Below, one piece after another: positions 47,930 through 60,839 of a stretch of DNA of 64,000 nt. Location of the stretch: positions 15,526,722 through 15,590,721 of the forward strand of contig CM055108.1 of NCBI GenBank assembly GCA_029204225.1, in the 5' to 3' direction. Origin of the DNA: Diphasiastrum complanatum. Taxonomy: Eukaryota > Streptophyta > Lycopodiopsida > Lycopodiales > Lycopodiaceae. Within the stretch, counting starts at the first letter, position 1. The number at the start of each line of letters is the position of its first letter. The position numbers and the translations under genes are program-made. Under the pieces are notes generated by a model, which was not told the DNA's origin, did not search any database, and saw only the letters and a program-made list of their open reading frames with translations.

Positions 47930-48515
47930 AAGGAGGGGAGGGGCTCTACTTATACCATTTTTGATGGATAGATGTATACAGTACCTATGGGATATACCAT
48001 TTGCCACATGTCATTGCCTTATCTCACAGAGCTATTTCAACATCTCATATATTTCAAAAACATACGGACTGGGGTTTGCGGTCCTTTGCGATCCCTAGTG
48101 ATGTCCCTAATGCGGTCCTCTGCGGTCCCTTTGCAGTCCTTAGAGGAACCTCAAAGGTCCTCTGCGACCTCTTCGGTACTCTACAGTCCCTAATGCGGTC
48201 CCTCTGGTCCTCTATGATCCTCTACGGTCCCTCTGGTCCTCTGCGGTCATCTACGGTCTCTCTGTGGTCCCTCTGTAGTCCTCTATGGTCCTCTGTGGTC
48301 CCTCTATGGTCCTAATGCGGTCCCTCTCTGGTCTTAATGTGGTCCCTAATGCGGTCCCTCTACGGTCCTGTGAGGTCCTCCCACCGCGACGAGAGTTTGT
48401 CAATCCTGCGGTCCTCTACGGTCCATCTGCGACCTCTGTCATCCTCAACCAGCCTCTGCGGTCCTCTGTTGTCCTCTCCATCATCTTTGGTCCCTCTTTG
48501 GTCCTAATGCGGTCC
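47930..48515. repeat. internal terminus-like cluster with CGGTCC repeat array
   Basis: GAGGGGAGGGG...GATGGATAGATGTATAC...CCACATGTCATTGCC resembles the diverged reverse complement of the outer inverted-repeat end (CCCCCTCCCC, ATCTATCCA, GACACGTGGCA). It is followed by about 450 bp of TGCGGTCCCTCTGCGGTCC-like phrases identical in style to those at 37.85 and 54.0-54.5 kb. It is probably the end of a related element nested in or fused with this one. Confidence 0.6.
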
Positions 48516-49055
48516 CGATTCAAAAGTAGTGCGAAGATGAAAGCAATGAGAGAGAGGGCATTGAAGAGGAAGATGAGGAAGGCAAAGAGGAACATGATGA
48601 AGCGACAACGACCTCCATTTGGCAAGGACCTCCATTTGGCAGAGTTTGCTTGCAACCCTTTTAACTTGATTCTTTGTTGTCTTAAGAAAAAATATGAACT
48701 AAAGTCAGATTTGCAGTAGTGCAAGACCAATCTACCTTTTTTAGTGTTGGAATTTTCCTCTTGATTACATTAGAATCTATTGCTTAAATATCATCTTTTC
48801 TCTGCAAATGTTTAAACAAGGTGAAACATTAATAGATAGTTTAAAAATGCATTAATTAGCACTAAGGCTGTTGCAATAGCTGCTTGATAGCATTAAAATG
48901 GTTTGTGTATATGATATGTTCATCGTTTGTAGATTCATGCTTTGCATATTTACAGTCTCTTTGCAGATTCATAGCCGCTCTTCAAATTCACAGCCGCTTT
49001 GCATATACACAGCAGCTTTGCAAGTATGTTAATTAAGCATCTGATATATTTTCTT
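48516..49055. other. no recognised gene
   Basis: A short basic frame (MRERALKRKMRKAKRNMMKR, about 48540-48600) has no homologue I recognise. The rest is AT-rich. Confidence 0.4.
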
Positions 49056-50040
49056 GAACGTATCATAGCATCTGGATTGGGTTTGTTTCTCCCATAAGTG
49101 GTTTGATTGTCTTCATTTGTCTCATCCTGCACATCATGCTCAAACATGCTATGAACTTCATTGAGCACATGACCACCAAAAGCCATTAATGGCTTTCTAT
49201 TGCGATATGCTCCTGGATGTAACCGCTCAGCAATATCCCTTAGCTAAAATATGAATTATCAAGAAACAAGGTGATCAAAATTTCCAGCATAACATTCTGG
49301 AAGCGTATCACAATAAGTTGACAACCTTCTATAACTACTACAGAGAGTCAAGAACCACATACTTATATTTACAGACTGCTTGCAAGTCTAATGTGCACAT
49401 CCTAGAGTATTAGTGTTTGTAAAAAAAATATTTGTTGCAACTACGCGAACAAGGAAAAAATTTATACCCACTCTTCTATGTCATGTCCATCTATTGGCAT
49501 GCCTGTGTTACACAAATTGAATCCATCCACACTCCTTTTCTTAGTGTTCAGACGATAAGCATCAGTGTCAGTTGAAAGGGCTGTGACATCCAGGGGAATG
49601 CTGTCTTCAAGTGCACTACCTGCTCATTCTATTTTGATCTGCAGCCCAAGCATTCATAGCTGGATTGGGTTTGTTTCTCTCATAAGTGGTCTGATTGTCT
49701 TCATTTGTCCCATCCTGCACTTCATGCTCAGACATGGTATGAACTTCACTGAGCACATGATGACCAAAAGCCATTAATGGCTTTCTATTGCGAAATGCTC
49801 CTGGACGTAACCGCTCATCAATATCCCTTGGCTAAAATATGAACTATCAAGAAACAAGGTGATCAAAATTTCCAACATAACATTTTGGAAGCGTATCACA
49901 ATAAGTTGACAACCTTCTATAATTGCTGCAGAGAGTCAAGAACCACATACTTATATTTACGGACTACTTGCAAATCTAATGTGCACATCCTGGAGTATAA
50001 GTGTTTGTAAAATAAATACATGTTGCAATTACGCGAACAA
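49056..50040 (-). repeat. direct repeat pair of about 370 bp, with coding-like core
   Basis: 49060-49430 and 49655-50035 align closely (GGATTGGGTTTGTTTCTC...ATTAATGGCTTTCTATTGCG...GTGATCAAAATTTCCA). The minus strand of each encodes MAFGGHVLNEVHSMFEHDVQ followed by DETNEDNQTTYGRNKPNP. Coding-like conservation suggests a duplicated exon of a captured gene. No family is recognised. Confidence 0.7.
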
Positions 50041-50084
50041 GCAACAAATTTTGTATGATGATTTCTCACAAATCAGAAGATACA

Positions 50085-50342
50085 ATGCTTTTTGATCCAA
50101 AATTCAAGTACAGATAATACTCGATGATAAAAGCTCTAGCTCGAACAAATTTCTATGAACAGGCATTTCAACTGTATGAACAGATGCCAAGATATGAATG
50201 CCAACTTGATGCCATTACATTCAGTATACTTCTTTACATGTGTACTACTCATTGTGATGCTAAAAGGTCTATGAGACTTTATAATGACCTTAAAGCAGCT
50301 GACGTAGCTCCCAACAAAGCAATGAAGAAGATTATTTTCTGA
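50085..50342 (+). pseudogene. PPR-repeat protein fragment
   Basis: The frame MIKALARTNFYEQAFQLYEQ, then QLDAITFSILLYMCTTHCDA and SMRLYNDLKAADVAPNKAMK, fits two consecutive 35-residue pentatricopeptide repeats (organelle RNA-binding proteins in plants). Only about 70 residues remain, without an upstream targeting signal or further repeats, so this is a captured or truncated piece. Confidence 0.7.
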
Positions 50343-50526
50343 TCCATGCAATATTTGCAACAGGATTCACATTTATATTTTCAAAACTGTGGGAGGTATG
50401 CCATGTGCCAATTTGAAATAGCCTGAGCTTTGAGAACTCCTCAGTCTTTTAAAAGGTCTTTCAGAAACGTAGATCACCTTTGGAGCATGACAATTTGAAG
50501 TTCCATGTTGTTTCTCCATCACATTT

Positions 50527-51005
50527 GTTGTCTTTTTAGATCTCCACGACAACTTTCTGACTTACCAAGTTTTGTAGATGATGCTCACCTCCTAATCTAG
50601 CAAGCACAGTCTCTTGGTATTCTGAATTTTCTACATTTTCATGGTGATGCATCTTATTTTCATTGAAGGGTGGATAAATGGGAGCATCAACTACTTCTTT
50701 TGGAATTTGATTCAATTTCAATGTCTCAATAAACGGATTTGATATCTTGCCAGAAGAGATCTAAAATGCTTTGGATAAGGTGGGGTCGAAGAGGGTTTGG
50801 GAACCATCAAAGGAAATATAGAAGGGTGATGACCCATGGGGAGGCTAGGTAGTGGGTTAGATTTTTGTTGATAAACAAAAGGGTCAGCCAGCATAAACGG
50901 AGGTTTTTGAAAAGTAGGCGAAAGCCCCTTGAAAGAAGAGGGCACTGAAGGTGCAAGTCCCCATAGTTGTTGAGGTGATTTCATTTGTAGACGTTGCTCT
51001 CCCAT
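50527..51005 (-). pseudogene. Pro/Ser-rich ORF fragment, host-gene-like
   Basis: From 51005: MGEQRLQMKSPQQLWGLAPS, FQKPPFMLADPFVYQQKSN, then HHPSIFPLMVPKPSSTPPYP. After a TAG near 50761 in the same frame it continues to LKLNQIPKEVVDAPIYPPFN, NKMHHHENVENSEYQETVLA and HLQNLVSQKVVVEI. The composition recalls disordered parts of plant nuclear proteins. No domain is identified. With the PPR piece next to it, it looks like captured host coding sequence. Confidence 0.4.
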
Positions 51006-51127
51006 GGAGATGGCGGGTGCTTGAGAATTTCTATTGTTAAGCTACTTTCGTCGTCAAAATCAAGATAATGTACATTATAGTTTGTGTTCTTATTGCATTA
51101 CAATTTGTTCTTATTACTACATGACCT

Positions 51128-51704
<577 letters not shown>

Positions 51705-52149
51705 TACCTTGATCAAATGTTGCACCTCTCTGATAGCAATTTCTGAATGCGTGTATCATAAATTAAAGCCAATGCAAGGCATCTGATCAATGATAATCAT
51801 CCATGTGAAATTGTAAGATTTCTGTCTAGCACCAAGTCGTGTGTTGTTATGGCCACAATGACATCCCATGGCCAGAAGGCCAATTTCTAACAGTTGATTA
51901 ACCATGCTGCATTTGTCATTGGTTGACTTTTATTTGTTCATGGGTTGGATTGACACACCTTTTCTTATAAGAATATTTTGTTCACAGATTCAAGAGTAGC
52001 ATCAGCTATGTGATTTGTTCCGCAGTTGTTATGTCTACAAGATTGTGTGCAACCAGTTGTCACTATTGAAACATATTGGTCCATGCAGGTCCCTATTGCA
52101 TCTCTACATAAAACGGGATAAGCTACCACAAATTTTTTAGTACAGTGTA

Positions 52150-52317
<168 letters not shown>

Positions 52318-53178
52318 TTGCGTAAAGATTAGGCAATCTGGAATGTTCCAGAAATTGGATTCAGAGTTTTGTAAATCCAATTTTTAGCTATAGTTCTTAT
52401 GATGTTACTTTAGCAATAAGGATTTCAGAATTTGTTATAGTATGTTCGCTTCTTTGTCAGAGATTAGAACCATAGTAAAATAGCATATAATTGACGTATT
52501 ATATAAATATGTATAGTACAATGTATTATACGATTTTGATTACTATATTTTTTCAATAGTTTTGTTTATTGAGAACATAGATATGAGATCATTTTGCTTA
52601 GTGTTCATCCCTTCAAACATAAAAATAAGAACAAAATTATGAAGAAAACTGTGTTATACGATGCAACTATGATTAGAACATTTTTTTTTCCATTAACATT
52701 ACTACACGAAACAAACATATAACAGCCCACATTTTGCATTATGATAAATTTTATACTCTGTGTAGCTCCCCACTCTCTTATGCTAAACACGAATATAAAC
52801 GAGCACAAATGTGTGGAATCAAACAAGAATAGTTCAATTAATAACCTCAGGGGCAAGCCGAGCCTCCAAAGCAGGATTGGCTCCAGCAGGTGGATCAACA
52901 ACAGTGGTACGCAGGATTAGCAGCAACCCATGTGATTGAGGATTTCTTGTAGCTAGATCCGTTCAGAGCCAGATCACAAAAGAAATCTGAGATCATTCAA
53001 GATCCTCAGTCGCATGCTCAATCGGATTGTTCTACCTCCCACATCCTTTGTTAGGTATATGATATGGTATTTATGAAATGTAGAAGTAAGTACCTCAGTT
53101 GGATCATTCTACCTCTCGCATTATATCCAGAGCCAACAGATTGGCCATGTTATTCTGTCCAGAGCCAATAGATTAGCC

Positions 53179-53371
<193 letters not shown>

Positions 53372-53524
53372 CAGACAGGTGAGAGTGATAATGCACACCC
53401 GTACTCCACCCCAACATGCGTCCCGACCCATGTGAATCAACTGCCACATAGACTATTGCTCGCAACCCAAAATATTGGTCGAAACTCAATATTGGCTAGT
53501 GTAAAGATGCGGCCGCATTTGACT

Positions 53525-53760
53525 TTGTCCGCCATCTGTCAACGACCATCAACTTTCCTCCTAAATCATTGGCCATCCAAATCATAGGTCCTCACCCAGA
53601 TTGTCGGCGGCCGCCCGTCAACGACGGCATACCCACTAGATCATCGGCCAAAACCTAGGTCGGAAAATCATCGCCCGTCAATGACATACTGAATTTTCAA
53701 ATCATCGGCCGTCACCTAGATCTACTGCCATTGCCCGTCAATGACGGGCACTCTTTACTA
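53525..53760. repeat. CATCGGCC...CCCGTCAATGAC minisatellite
   Basis: Four to five degenerate copies of a 40-60 bp unit (ATCATCGGCCGTCACCTAGA and GCCCGTCAATGACGGGCA). Noncoding. Confidence 0.65.
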
Positions 53761-53827
53761 GTATATATATATACATATATATATATGTATTACATAACAT
53801 TACACACTCACACACACACACACACAC

Positions 53828-53864
<37 letters not shown>

Positions 53865-53985
53865 CTAAATACATATATATATTTGGAAATGTATTTCAGA
53901 ACCTCCTGCCAGGGCGGGAGGTTCTGAAATGTTTTCTTAGCTACAAATGTATATATGCATATATATATATATATATATATAATGC
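53760..53985. repeat. (TA)n/(CA)n tracts with a palindrome
   Basis: Mixed TA, CA and ATAC runs. A CAGAACCTCCTGCC...GGGCGGGAGGTTCTG palindrome (about 53898-53928) sits between two TA tracts. Confidence 0.85.
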
Positions 53986-54339
53986 GGTCCCTGTGCGGTC
54001 TTTCTATGGTCCAATGCGACCTTTGTGGTCCTCCCGCCATGGCGGAAGGTTCTGACTTATGCGGTCCTCTACAGTCTCTAATGCGGTCCCTATGCGGTCC
54101 CTAATGTGGTTCCTCTACAGTCATCTGCGACCTCTGCTGTCCTCCCACCACGGAGGGAGGTTCTGACTTCTACGGTCCTCTGCGGTCCCTAATGCAGTCC
54201 CTCTGCGGTCCCTAATGTGGTCCCTTTGCGATCCTCTATGGTCCTCTGCGACCTTTTGCAGTCCTCCCGCCACGGCGAGAGGTTCTGACTTCCGCGCTCC
54301 TCTGCGGTCCCTTTGCGATTCTCTGAGGTTCCTCTAAGG

Positions 54340-54853
54340 TCCTATGCAACCCTCTACGGTCCTCTGCGGTCCCTTTGTTGTCCCTAATGTGGTTCCTCTA
54401 AAGTCCTTAAATGCGGTTTCTCTGTGGTCCTATGCGGTCCCTAATGCGGTCCCTCTGTTGTTCCTAATGTGGTTCCTCTATGGTCCTCTCGCCGCGGCGG
54501 GAGATTCACATCGAATTTTTTTTAATACAAAAAATGAAACACTCCGAATTTTTTTAAAACCAAAAATTAATGAGAACCTCTCGCCAAGGCAGGTGGGAGG
54601 ACCACAGAGGGACCGCAGAGGTCGTAGAGGGTCGCATAGGACCTTACAGTTTCTCAATCATGTTAACTATTAAGATGGGGAGGGGGTTTATATATCTTTG
54701 TGGATAGATGTTCATTTGCTTATGGAATTTATGAACTGCCATGAGTCAACAACGTGTTGAACTCATAAAAAAGCAAATGTAATTGATTTTGGCTTTTTTA
54801 GCTTGTGGTAATTGTGGCTAAAGCAATTCTTTGAAATGGACGATTTCAGAATC
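54340..54853 (-). repeat. right terminal inverted repeat
   Basis: Reverse-complement counterpart of 37621-38135. The CGGTCC-phrase array extends inwards to about 53985, interrupted by four GC-rich palindromes (about 54030, 54145, 54270 and 54490). Confidence 0.85.
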
Positions 54854-56273
54854 TATATATCCAAGAAGTGTTTGATTTTTGTTCTCTCTGGCAGTATTAT
54901 CAAGTTGCAAGTAAAGAATCTCAAGAAGACTATTGCCAAATTCAACTATTATTTTGTGGATTATGGTAATAGTCAAGTTTGGATCATTTCGAACATTGGG
55001 ATAATTGGAGGAATGTCAAAGGCTGTATCCAAACAGCTCAAAAGATGAGGAGTTTCAAAGGTTTCTTATTCTATTTAGGGATATGATAAGGCTCTCTAAC
55101 AAATTTTAATTTTAAATTACCAATTTGCAAACATTGTTTATGCTAAGCATGGGTGTTTATTCTTAACTATTTCTTAAATTGTTATTTTTGACATCATTAT
55201 TCAATTTTTAAGTACAAGTTTAAACTGGAGACTTAAACGTTGATGATGATCCCAAAGAAACATTTATTCCCAAGTCTGTTGATGATCCTCTAGGTTTTTA
55301 TACAATACCAAGTTTGTAAAAAGAAGACCTTACACTCTCTGCATCGCGGATATTCCGTACGGGTTGAAACTTGCGGGGTCATTGAATGACGATTGCTTGT
55401 TTAAGTACACTGAAGTGCAAGAGGTCATTGCTGGTTTACTCCAGTTGGCAACAACTAGGTGTTCAGAAGGTCCTACTAAAAATCTGCAACATAAGGATAG
55501 AAAACGTCATTTGGTAAGTGCTGATTGTAACAAACATTTATATTCACAAGTTGATTTGTTATTTAAACTTTTTTTTTAATTTTTTGGCTTTTTGCTTTTG
55601 ATGTTTGTAGGTACAAACCAAATGTGCGCAATTTTGGTGGTGCACGTCTCTATAATGAGATTGGATATCTCAGCATCGGTTACTTCTCCACCGATGGAAA
55701 GAGATCCATGTTGCACTACAACACTGCAGGAGACACTGATTTTGGAAATCATTTTGATTTTCCTGTAGTGACCAAAAAACTTAAAAATCCAATGTTTGGT
55801 TCTATGGCTTGTCCATATCAAAAGCCACAATAGCTTGTAAATAAATCAATTGAAATATTTTTTCATCTTGCAGACTGGATTTTAAATTTATTTAGCGATA
55901 GTGGCACCACTAGTGCATGTGCTGTCCAAAAGAGTAGACATGTTGCAGCCGTAGAATTAGATGAAAGTTTAACAAGTTTTGTTGAGATGAGGCTGGTATT
56001 TCAGTTTTGTCCGATGAGTTTCAAGAGGTTGGCAAGTTGGGCCCCTCTGAAGACGGTATCCCTCCATTTGTTAAGGAGCCTCAACCACCTGCTAGTGGTG
56101 TTGTTGGTGATGAAGGAGAACCAGCGAAGGTGGTTGAGCAAAGCTACAAAGTGGTTGAAGAAGTAATTGTTCAAGACGGGACAACACCTCCAATAGACAC
56201 AAGGGTTGGAAGGGCTGCTACTCCAGATGCAAATGATCTGGTTGTGAATTTTGGACTCTGTGAATTTGATTAA
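54854..56273 (+). pseudogene. N4/N6-type DNA methyltransferase-like gene (target of giant element)
   Basis: Continues the exon begun at 37523: YISKKCLIFVLSGSIIKLQV (54854-55048). After a probable intron: RRPYTLCIADIPYGLKLAGS, with DIPYG (55346-55363) at the place of catalytic motif IV (DPPY). Next, after GTAAG...GTAG, comes LYNEIGYLSIGYFSTDGKRS, then YQKP (about 55816), the conserved box that precedes the AdoMet motif. After TAG at 55831 comes WILNLFSDSGTTSACAVQ (55876-55930) and VAAVELDES, the FxGSGTT and acidic-loop motifs. An acidic tail ends at 56273. The motif order (IV, QKP, I) is that of bacterial beta-class DNA methylases. Stops and a 1-bp shift near 56000 mark it as a relic. The substrate is unknown. 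Confidence 0.68.
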
Positions 56274-57207
56274 TATTTTAAATGAAATCTATTTTATTCA
56301 AAAGGTTTTTGTACAAAATGTTTATTTATCAGGTATTTTTAATTATCTCTTTAATGAATGATTTTATTGTTAAATAATATTTTGTAGAAATTTAGCATTT
56401 CTTTTTTAGTACTAGATTTGTTTAGTTTACTTAATTCTTAAAATACAAATATCAAATTACAAACAGGTCCTAAAATTTATGTTAAATTGTGTTTTGTTGT
56501 TTTATAATAAAAAATTTAAATTTTACCATCCCTTGATTTTTCTAGCAATTATTTTACATAATAGCAAATTGTACACAAATGGTATTTTGTTTTATGTGCT
56601 ATACTTGCTTAATCTAACAACTTTTTATGTAACAACAAATTGCACACAAGTGTTATTTTATTTTTTGTGCTAATTTAATATAAAATTTTAAAAATATTTT
56701 TCAATAATTCGTCTAAATCTTAACTAAATACAAAATATACAAGCTTGCAAAATAACAAATCATTTTCTAAATTTAAGATTTAAAAAGCACTCGAATTTCA
56801 TAAAATTGTAAGTTCACCAAAAAAAAATTGGGTCTTGTGCCATTTCTCGTTTCATAGGATTTCGTGTTTGAGGTCCATTCCGACCTCTGCTCATACATTT
56901 TTACAATTCATAAATAGATTGTATGCTAAATTGTTACCAGCTCATAAATGCTAGATTATATTCTCTTCATGTGTGTTTATATTTTAGGGTTTAAGGTGTG
57001 TGTGTGTGTGCGTGTGCGTGTAAGTATGATGCCATTCATTTATGTTTCATGATTATTAGTTCATACTACTCTATTTCGTAGTATCTTGATTTATGTTTCA
57101 TGCTTACTAGTTCATGCTACTCTGAATTGTAGGATCTTAATTTACTCCTGTTACCTTAATTTGCAGGGTCATAAATTATTTGTTATGCATTAGTTATATT
57201 TCATGCT

Positions 57208-57244
<37 letters not shown>

Positions 57245-58880
57245 AAACATAACCGACACTCCTAGTTCTAGGAAAGTGTGTAGCCCTTGTTTTCATCCGT
57301 TAAAGGCATGGTTCAAATGCTCCTTGTTGGACGATAAGCTTCACAAGAACGTACAAACGTCGTAGGGAGGGAGCATGTGGTGACATTCTAGAATAGGATA
57401 AAATCATACGGTTCGGGAGTTTTGATTAGCACTCTACTATGTTTTTTTTTTCTCTTCATGTGTGTCTAGGTTTTAGGGTTTAGGGTGTGTGTGTGCATGT
57501 GTGAGTGTGCGTGTAAATATGATGCCATTCATTTATGTTTCATGATTACTAGTTCATGCTTACTAGTTCATGCTACTCTGATTTGTAGGATCTTAATTTA
57601 TTCATGTGTGTGTGTGTGTGTGCATGCGTGGTTTCTGTATCATAGTCCGAGCTATAATAGGTATTGAGTCAAAGCTACAAGGGCAATACCAACTTTTTGA
57701 TCAATTTTCCATTTATAATTAACCACAAACCATAACCCTAACAATATTGGTGAACACACGAATTCATTGATGATGCAAAGGGGGCTAACTGGCTCCACGA
57801 TTGAGTTGTCTATGCCGGAGACTGATTTCCCAATGCTTGTGTTTCTCTTTTCTGAAGGATCTTCGTCGTGATTGGGATACTTCTTCTGATCGAGTCGCTT
57901 TGGATTGCCCATCTATCTTCTTAGCCTTGTCGTTGTCGACTTTGGGTTTGTGACCTTGGCTGTCGATCTTGTTGGTGTTGTTGCTGACAATGTAACTGCT
58001 CCAGTGGATCCAAGCAGATCCACTCTCTCTCTCTCTCTCTCTCCCCCCCCCCCCCAAATCTGTTGGTGGGGATGTTGTTGCTGGAAACTGTTCATGCTCA
58101 AGATTGGATCGGCATATGGAACACGTAGTTGAGACATGTTGAACATGCGACTGGACTAAATATTGAACAAATTTTAACTAAATTTGTTTCGATCTTGTTG
58201 TAGTTGATTTGAAGATTAATATGGCAATGAGATGTAAGAATCAACTCTGACGTGATTTGTACTTCGCAGATTTGGAATATGCTCAAAAATTTGAAACTCT
58301 GTATAAGTTGATTCGAATATTGATAGAGGAATGACAAGTTATTCTTGAGATACGCTACATGATGTATGTTGTTCAATGGCTATCCTTGATGAACTAAAAA
58401 CAAATGTAGAAAAAGATATGCAATTAGAAGAAATTACCAAATCAAAAAATGACAAAAAATAAACAAGGAAGATACCAATGTTACATAGAGTGAAAGCCAT
58501 AGAGCACTTGTCAAACAAAAAATCATTCATCAACATGTATAATTCACCTGGACAATTTCATGTTTTTATTGATGTTTTAGAGTAATGAAAGAACTCTCAT
58601 AAGCCCTTGTCAAAAACAAGCCAAGAATAGTGACACTGAATCTACCATCGTTGAGGACCCCTCTGAACAAGAGATTCAGAACCAAATCTCTATCTAGATT
58701 TTTGATTCGTAGATTGATTGTGTATTGGTACATTGGAAATCTTATCAGCATGTGGAAAAACAAATAGATTTGAGGTTGCAGAAGGGGACAAAAAACTGTC
58801 AATTCTTTGGGAGGTTGCTCTTGGTTGGACATTGTAGCAGATGACAGAATATTGGTTTTGCTTTCTTCCTACAAGGACTC
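56274..58880. other. AT-rich spacer with microsatellites
   Basis: No gene recognised. It contains a (GA)n run (57207-57242), (TG)n runs (56997-57012, 57605-57622), CT/C runs (58023-58055) and a duplicated segment of about 100 bp listed separately. Confidence 0.5.
56960..57565. repeat. duplicated TTTAGGG/(TG)n segment
   Basis: 56965-57065 and 57460-57560 share TTTTAGGGTTTA(A/G)GGTGTG, TG-rich DNA and ATGATGCCATTCATTTATG. The second copy carries two consecutive plant-type telomere units (TTTAGGG). Confidence 0.75.
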
Positions 58881-59018
58881 ATGTCATATTAGTATCTTTT
58901 TGTAGTATGGAACTGGTGAATTGCGTGGTAATGTAGAAGTTTGCAAGAAACTTCTCCAGTGAGCAGTAGGTTGAGCGGGTGGGTGCTATAGTGCTCGTGT
59001 TGTATTGTCATGATGATC

Positions 59019-60060
59019 CTATTGGGAGTCATAACTAACGTGTTGAGCAGGTAGGATCTTGTTGGGTTGTTTTGGACAGTCTTTGAAACTATGTTTTCTA
59101 ACACAGTCGAGACATTCAGCGTGGTACCTGGTCTTGACTAGACAATCAACCATGAAGTGGTCGATTTCACCACGAATGAAACATCTGTTGTTTGATGGCC
59201 CTTGTATAAAGGCATAGCCATCTTGTATGGCTAACGGTCCTGGACTTTCAGATGGACATTTATGATAAGTCAAGAAATGTCCATATTGTTGGATTGTATG
59301 TGCTTGGATAGGCTGATATGAAGGACAAGCATCAGCAAGATGTGTAGCCCGGCAGTGTGGGCACCAGATTGGTTTTCATCTAATAAGGTACCTGTATAGG
59401 GTTTGGCTGACTAGGCATACTGCTTTGGATAGACTTTAGGGTAGTTTGAAACTCATTGGTGAGTTTCTCCATTTGTAGTTGATGTTGCTTATTAAGCAAC
59501 TCCAACTGGGATTTCCAAAGCTAATCTCGAGTGTCTTCGATCGGCTTCGACTCATGGATAGGAGCACGGGGTGCTCGTCTTCCTCCTTGATGGCATCAGA
59601 CATAGCTAGTTTGAGGCTCATATTCGATATAGTCTCGTACATGTTCATCTTTTGTCATTTTGATGTTACTCAATTTGATAAAAGGGCTCTTGATCAAGTG
59701 AAAGGGCTTAAAACTTTTGATAAATGACTCTTTCAAAATTGACCAATCTGTCTTATCTTCACGATCTAGGTTAAAAAACCAGTCATGTGCTTTAGCGATC
59801 ATGGTCATGGAAAACAGTTGGACCATAGCGTCAGGAGATGTTTCTCATACACATCACATGCATTCTGAAATATTTGCAAAAATCTTTGAGGATCCAAACT
59901 ACCATCAAACTTGAGTAGATCTAACTTGGGTGTACGTCTCTCAAGATGAGCTCCGTGACTGGCATAAGCACCATTAAGGTTGGTTCTAGCCTAAGAGGGT
60001 TCAACACCATAAGAATGGGCTCGTGCTCATGAAGACTTGGCTCTATCAGATTCTTGTTCC
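59019..60060 (-). pseudogene. Ty3/gypsy gag fragment with zinc knuckles
   Basis: On the minus strand: TPKLDLLKFDGSLDPQRFLQ and a broken segment, DAMVQLFSMTMIAKAHDWFF (capsid-like, 59596-59840), then WSILKESFIKSFKPFHLI. After stops, CPHCRATHLADAC (about 59350), CFIRGEIDHFMVDC (second Cys replaced by Arg) and CLDCVRKHSFKDC, three CCHC-type knuckles, ending near 59019. Protease and RT are absent, and no LTR pair is evident. Confidence 0.75.
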
Positions 60061-60479
60061 TCGAATGGGTTTGTGGATGATCCATGTATTTGGGTCTGCA
60101 TTCAGTAGAACCTATGACATCTGATTTGTTCAGTTGTAGGGGGCTTCACCTCGTATGGATAATCTTCTGGGATTCCAGGATCTGTATGCTGGTCCATTGG
60201 GTACGATTGTGTCTTTTTTGTATTGGGTATGAGTTTTTGATATTTTTGGTATTTTTGGATTTTTTAGGGATTTTTAAGAAAGTCAAGGAGAGACTCACTA
60301 TGAAAAGGGCTTTCTAATGGTCTGGGTTCTATTTTATTTTTTTCAGACTCTAAGGCATTGGGAAGATGGTGGTTTGGTCGAAATGGCAATCAGAGGTCTC
60401 GTTTGAAAGTTGTGTGTTTTGGTCTTGATCCGGTCCGGTTGAAATGAGAGTTAAGTGCGAGAATTGACCTAATTGCCTC

Positions 60480-60835
60480 GGTTGAGATCTGATCGAATCC
60501 TTCGGTCTAGATCTGAACCAGAACCTTTATTGACGCGAACGCTTTGGTCGAGATCTGATGCGATGCTTCGGTCAAGATTTCAACGAACGCTTCAGTCAAG
60601 ATTTCAACAGAGGCTCCGGTTGAGATTTCAGCAAAGGCTCCAGTCGAGATTTCAGAAGAGGCTCCGATCAAGATTTCAGAAGAGATTTCAGATGAGGCTC
60701 CGGTTGAGATTTCAACGAGGCTCCGGTTGAGATTTCAGCTAGAGGCTCTGGTTGAGATTTGAGAAGGGGCTCCGGTTGAGATTTGAGAAGGAGCTCCAGT
60801 TGAGATGTGAGAGAAGGCCCTCGGTTGAGATGGTG
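60480..60835. repeat. about 24-bp minisatellite
   Basis: More than 12 degenerate copies of GAGATTTCAGAAGAGGCTCC-GGTT-like units (variants GTCGAGATTTC, GTTGAGATTTGAGAAGGGG). Frames through it give RFQ(K/Q)RLRS repeats that are artefacts. Confidence 0.9.
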
Positions 60836-60839
60836 ATAG

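Noticed and set aside
50100-50345. Intact PPR gene
   Set aside because: Only about two repeats are open, with no targeting peptide or further repeats on either side.
53820-53880. Possible origin or promoter in the TA/CA-rich tract
   Set aside because: Simple-sequence DNA with no supporting motif. TATA matches are meaningless here.
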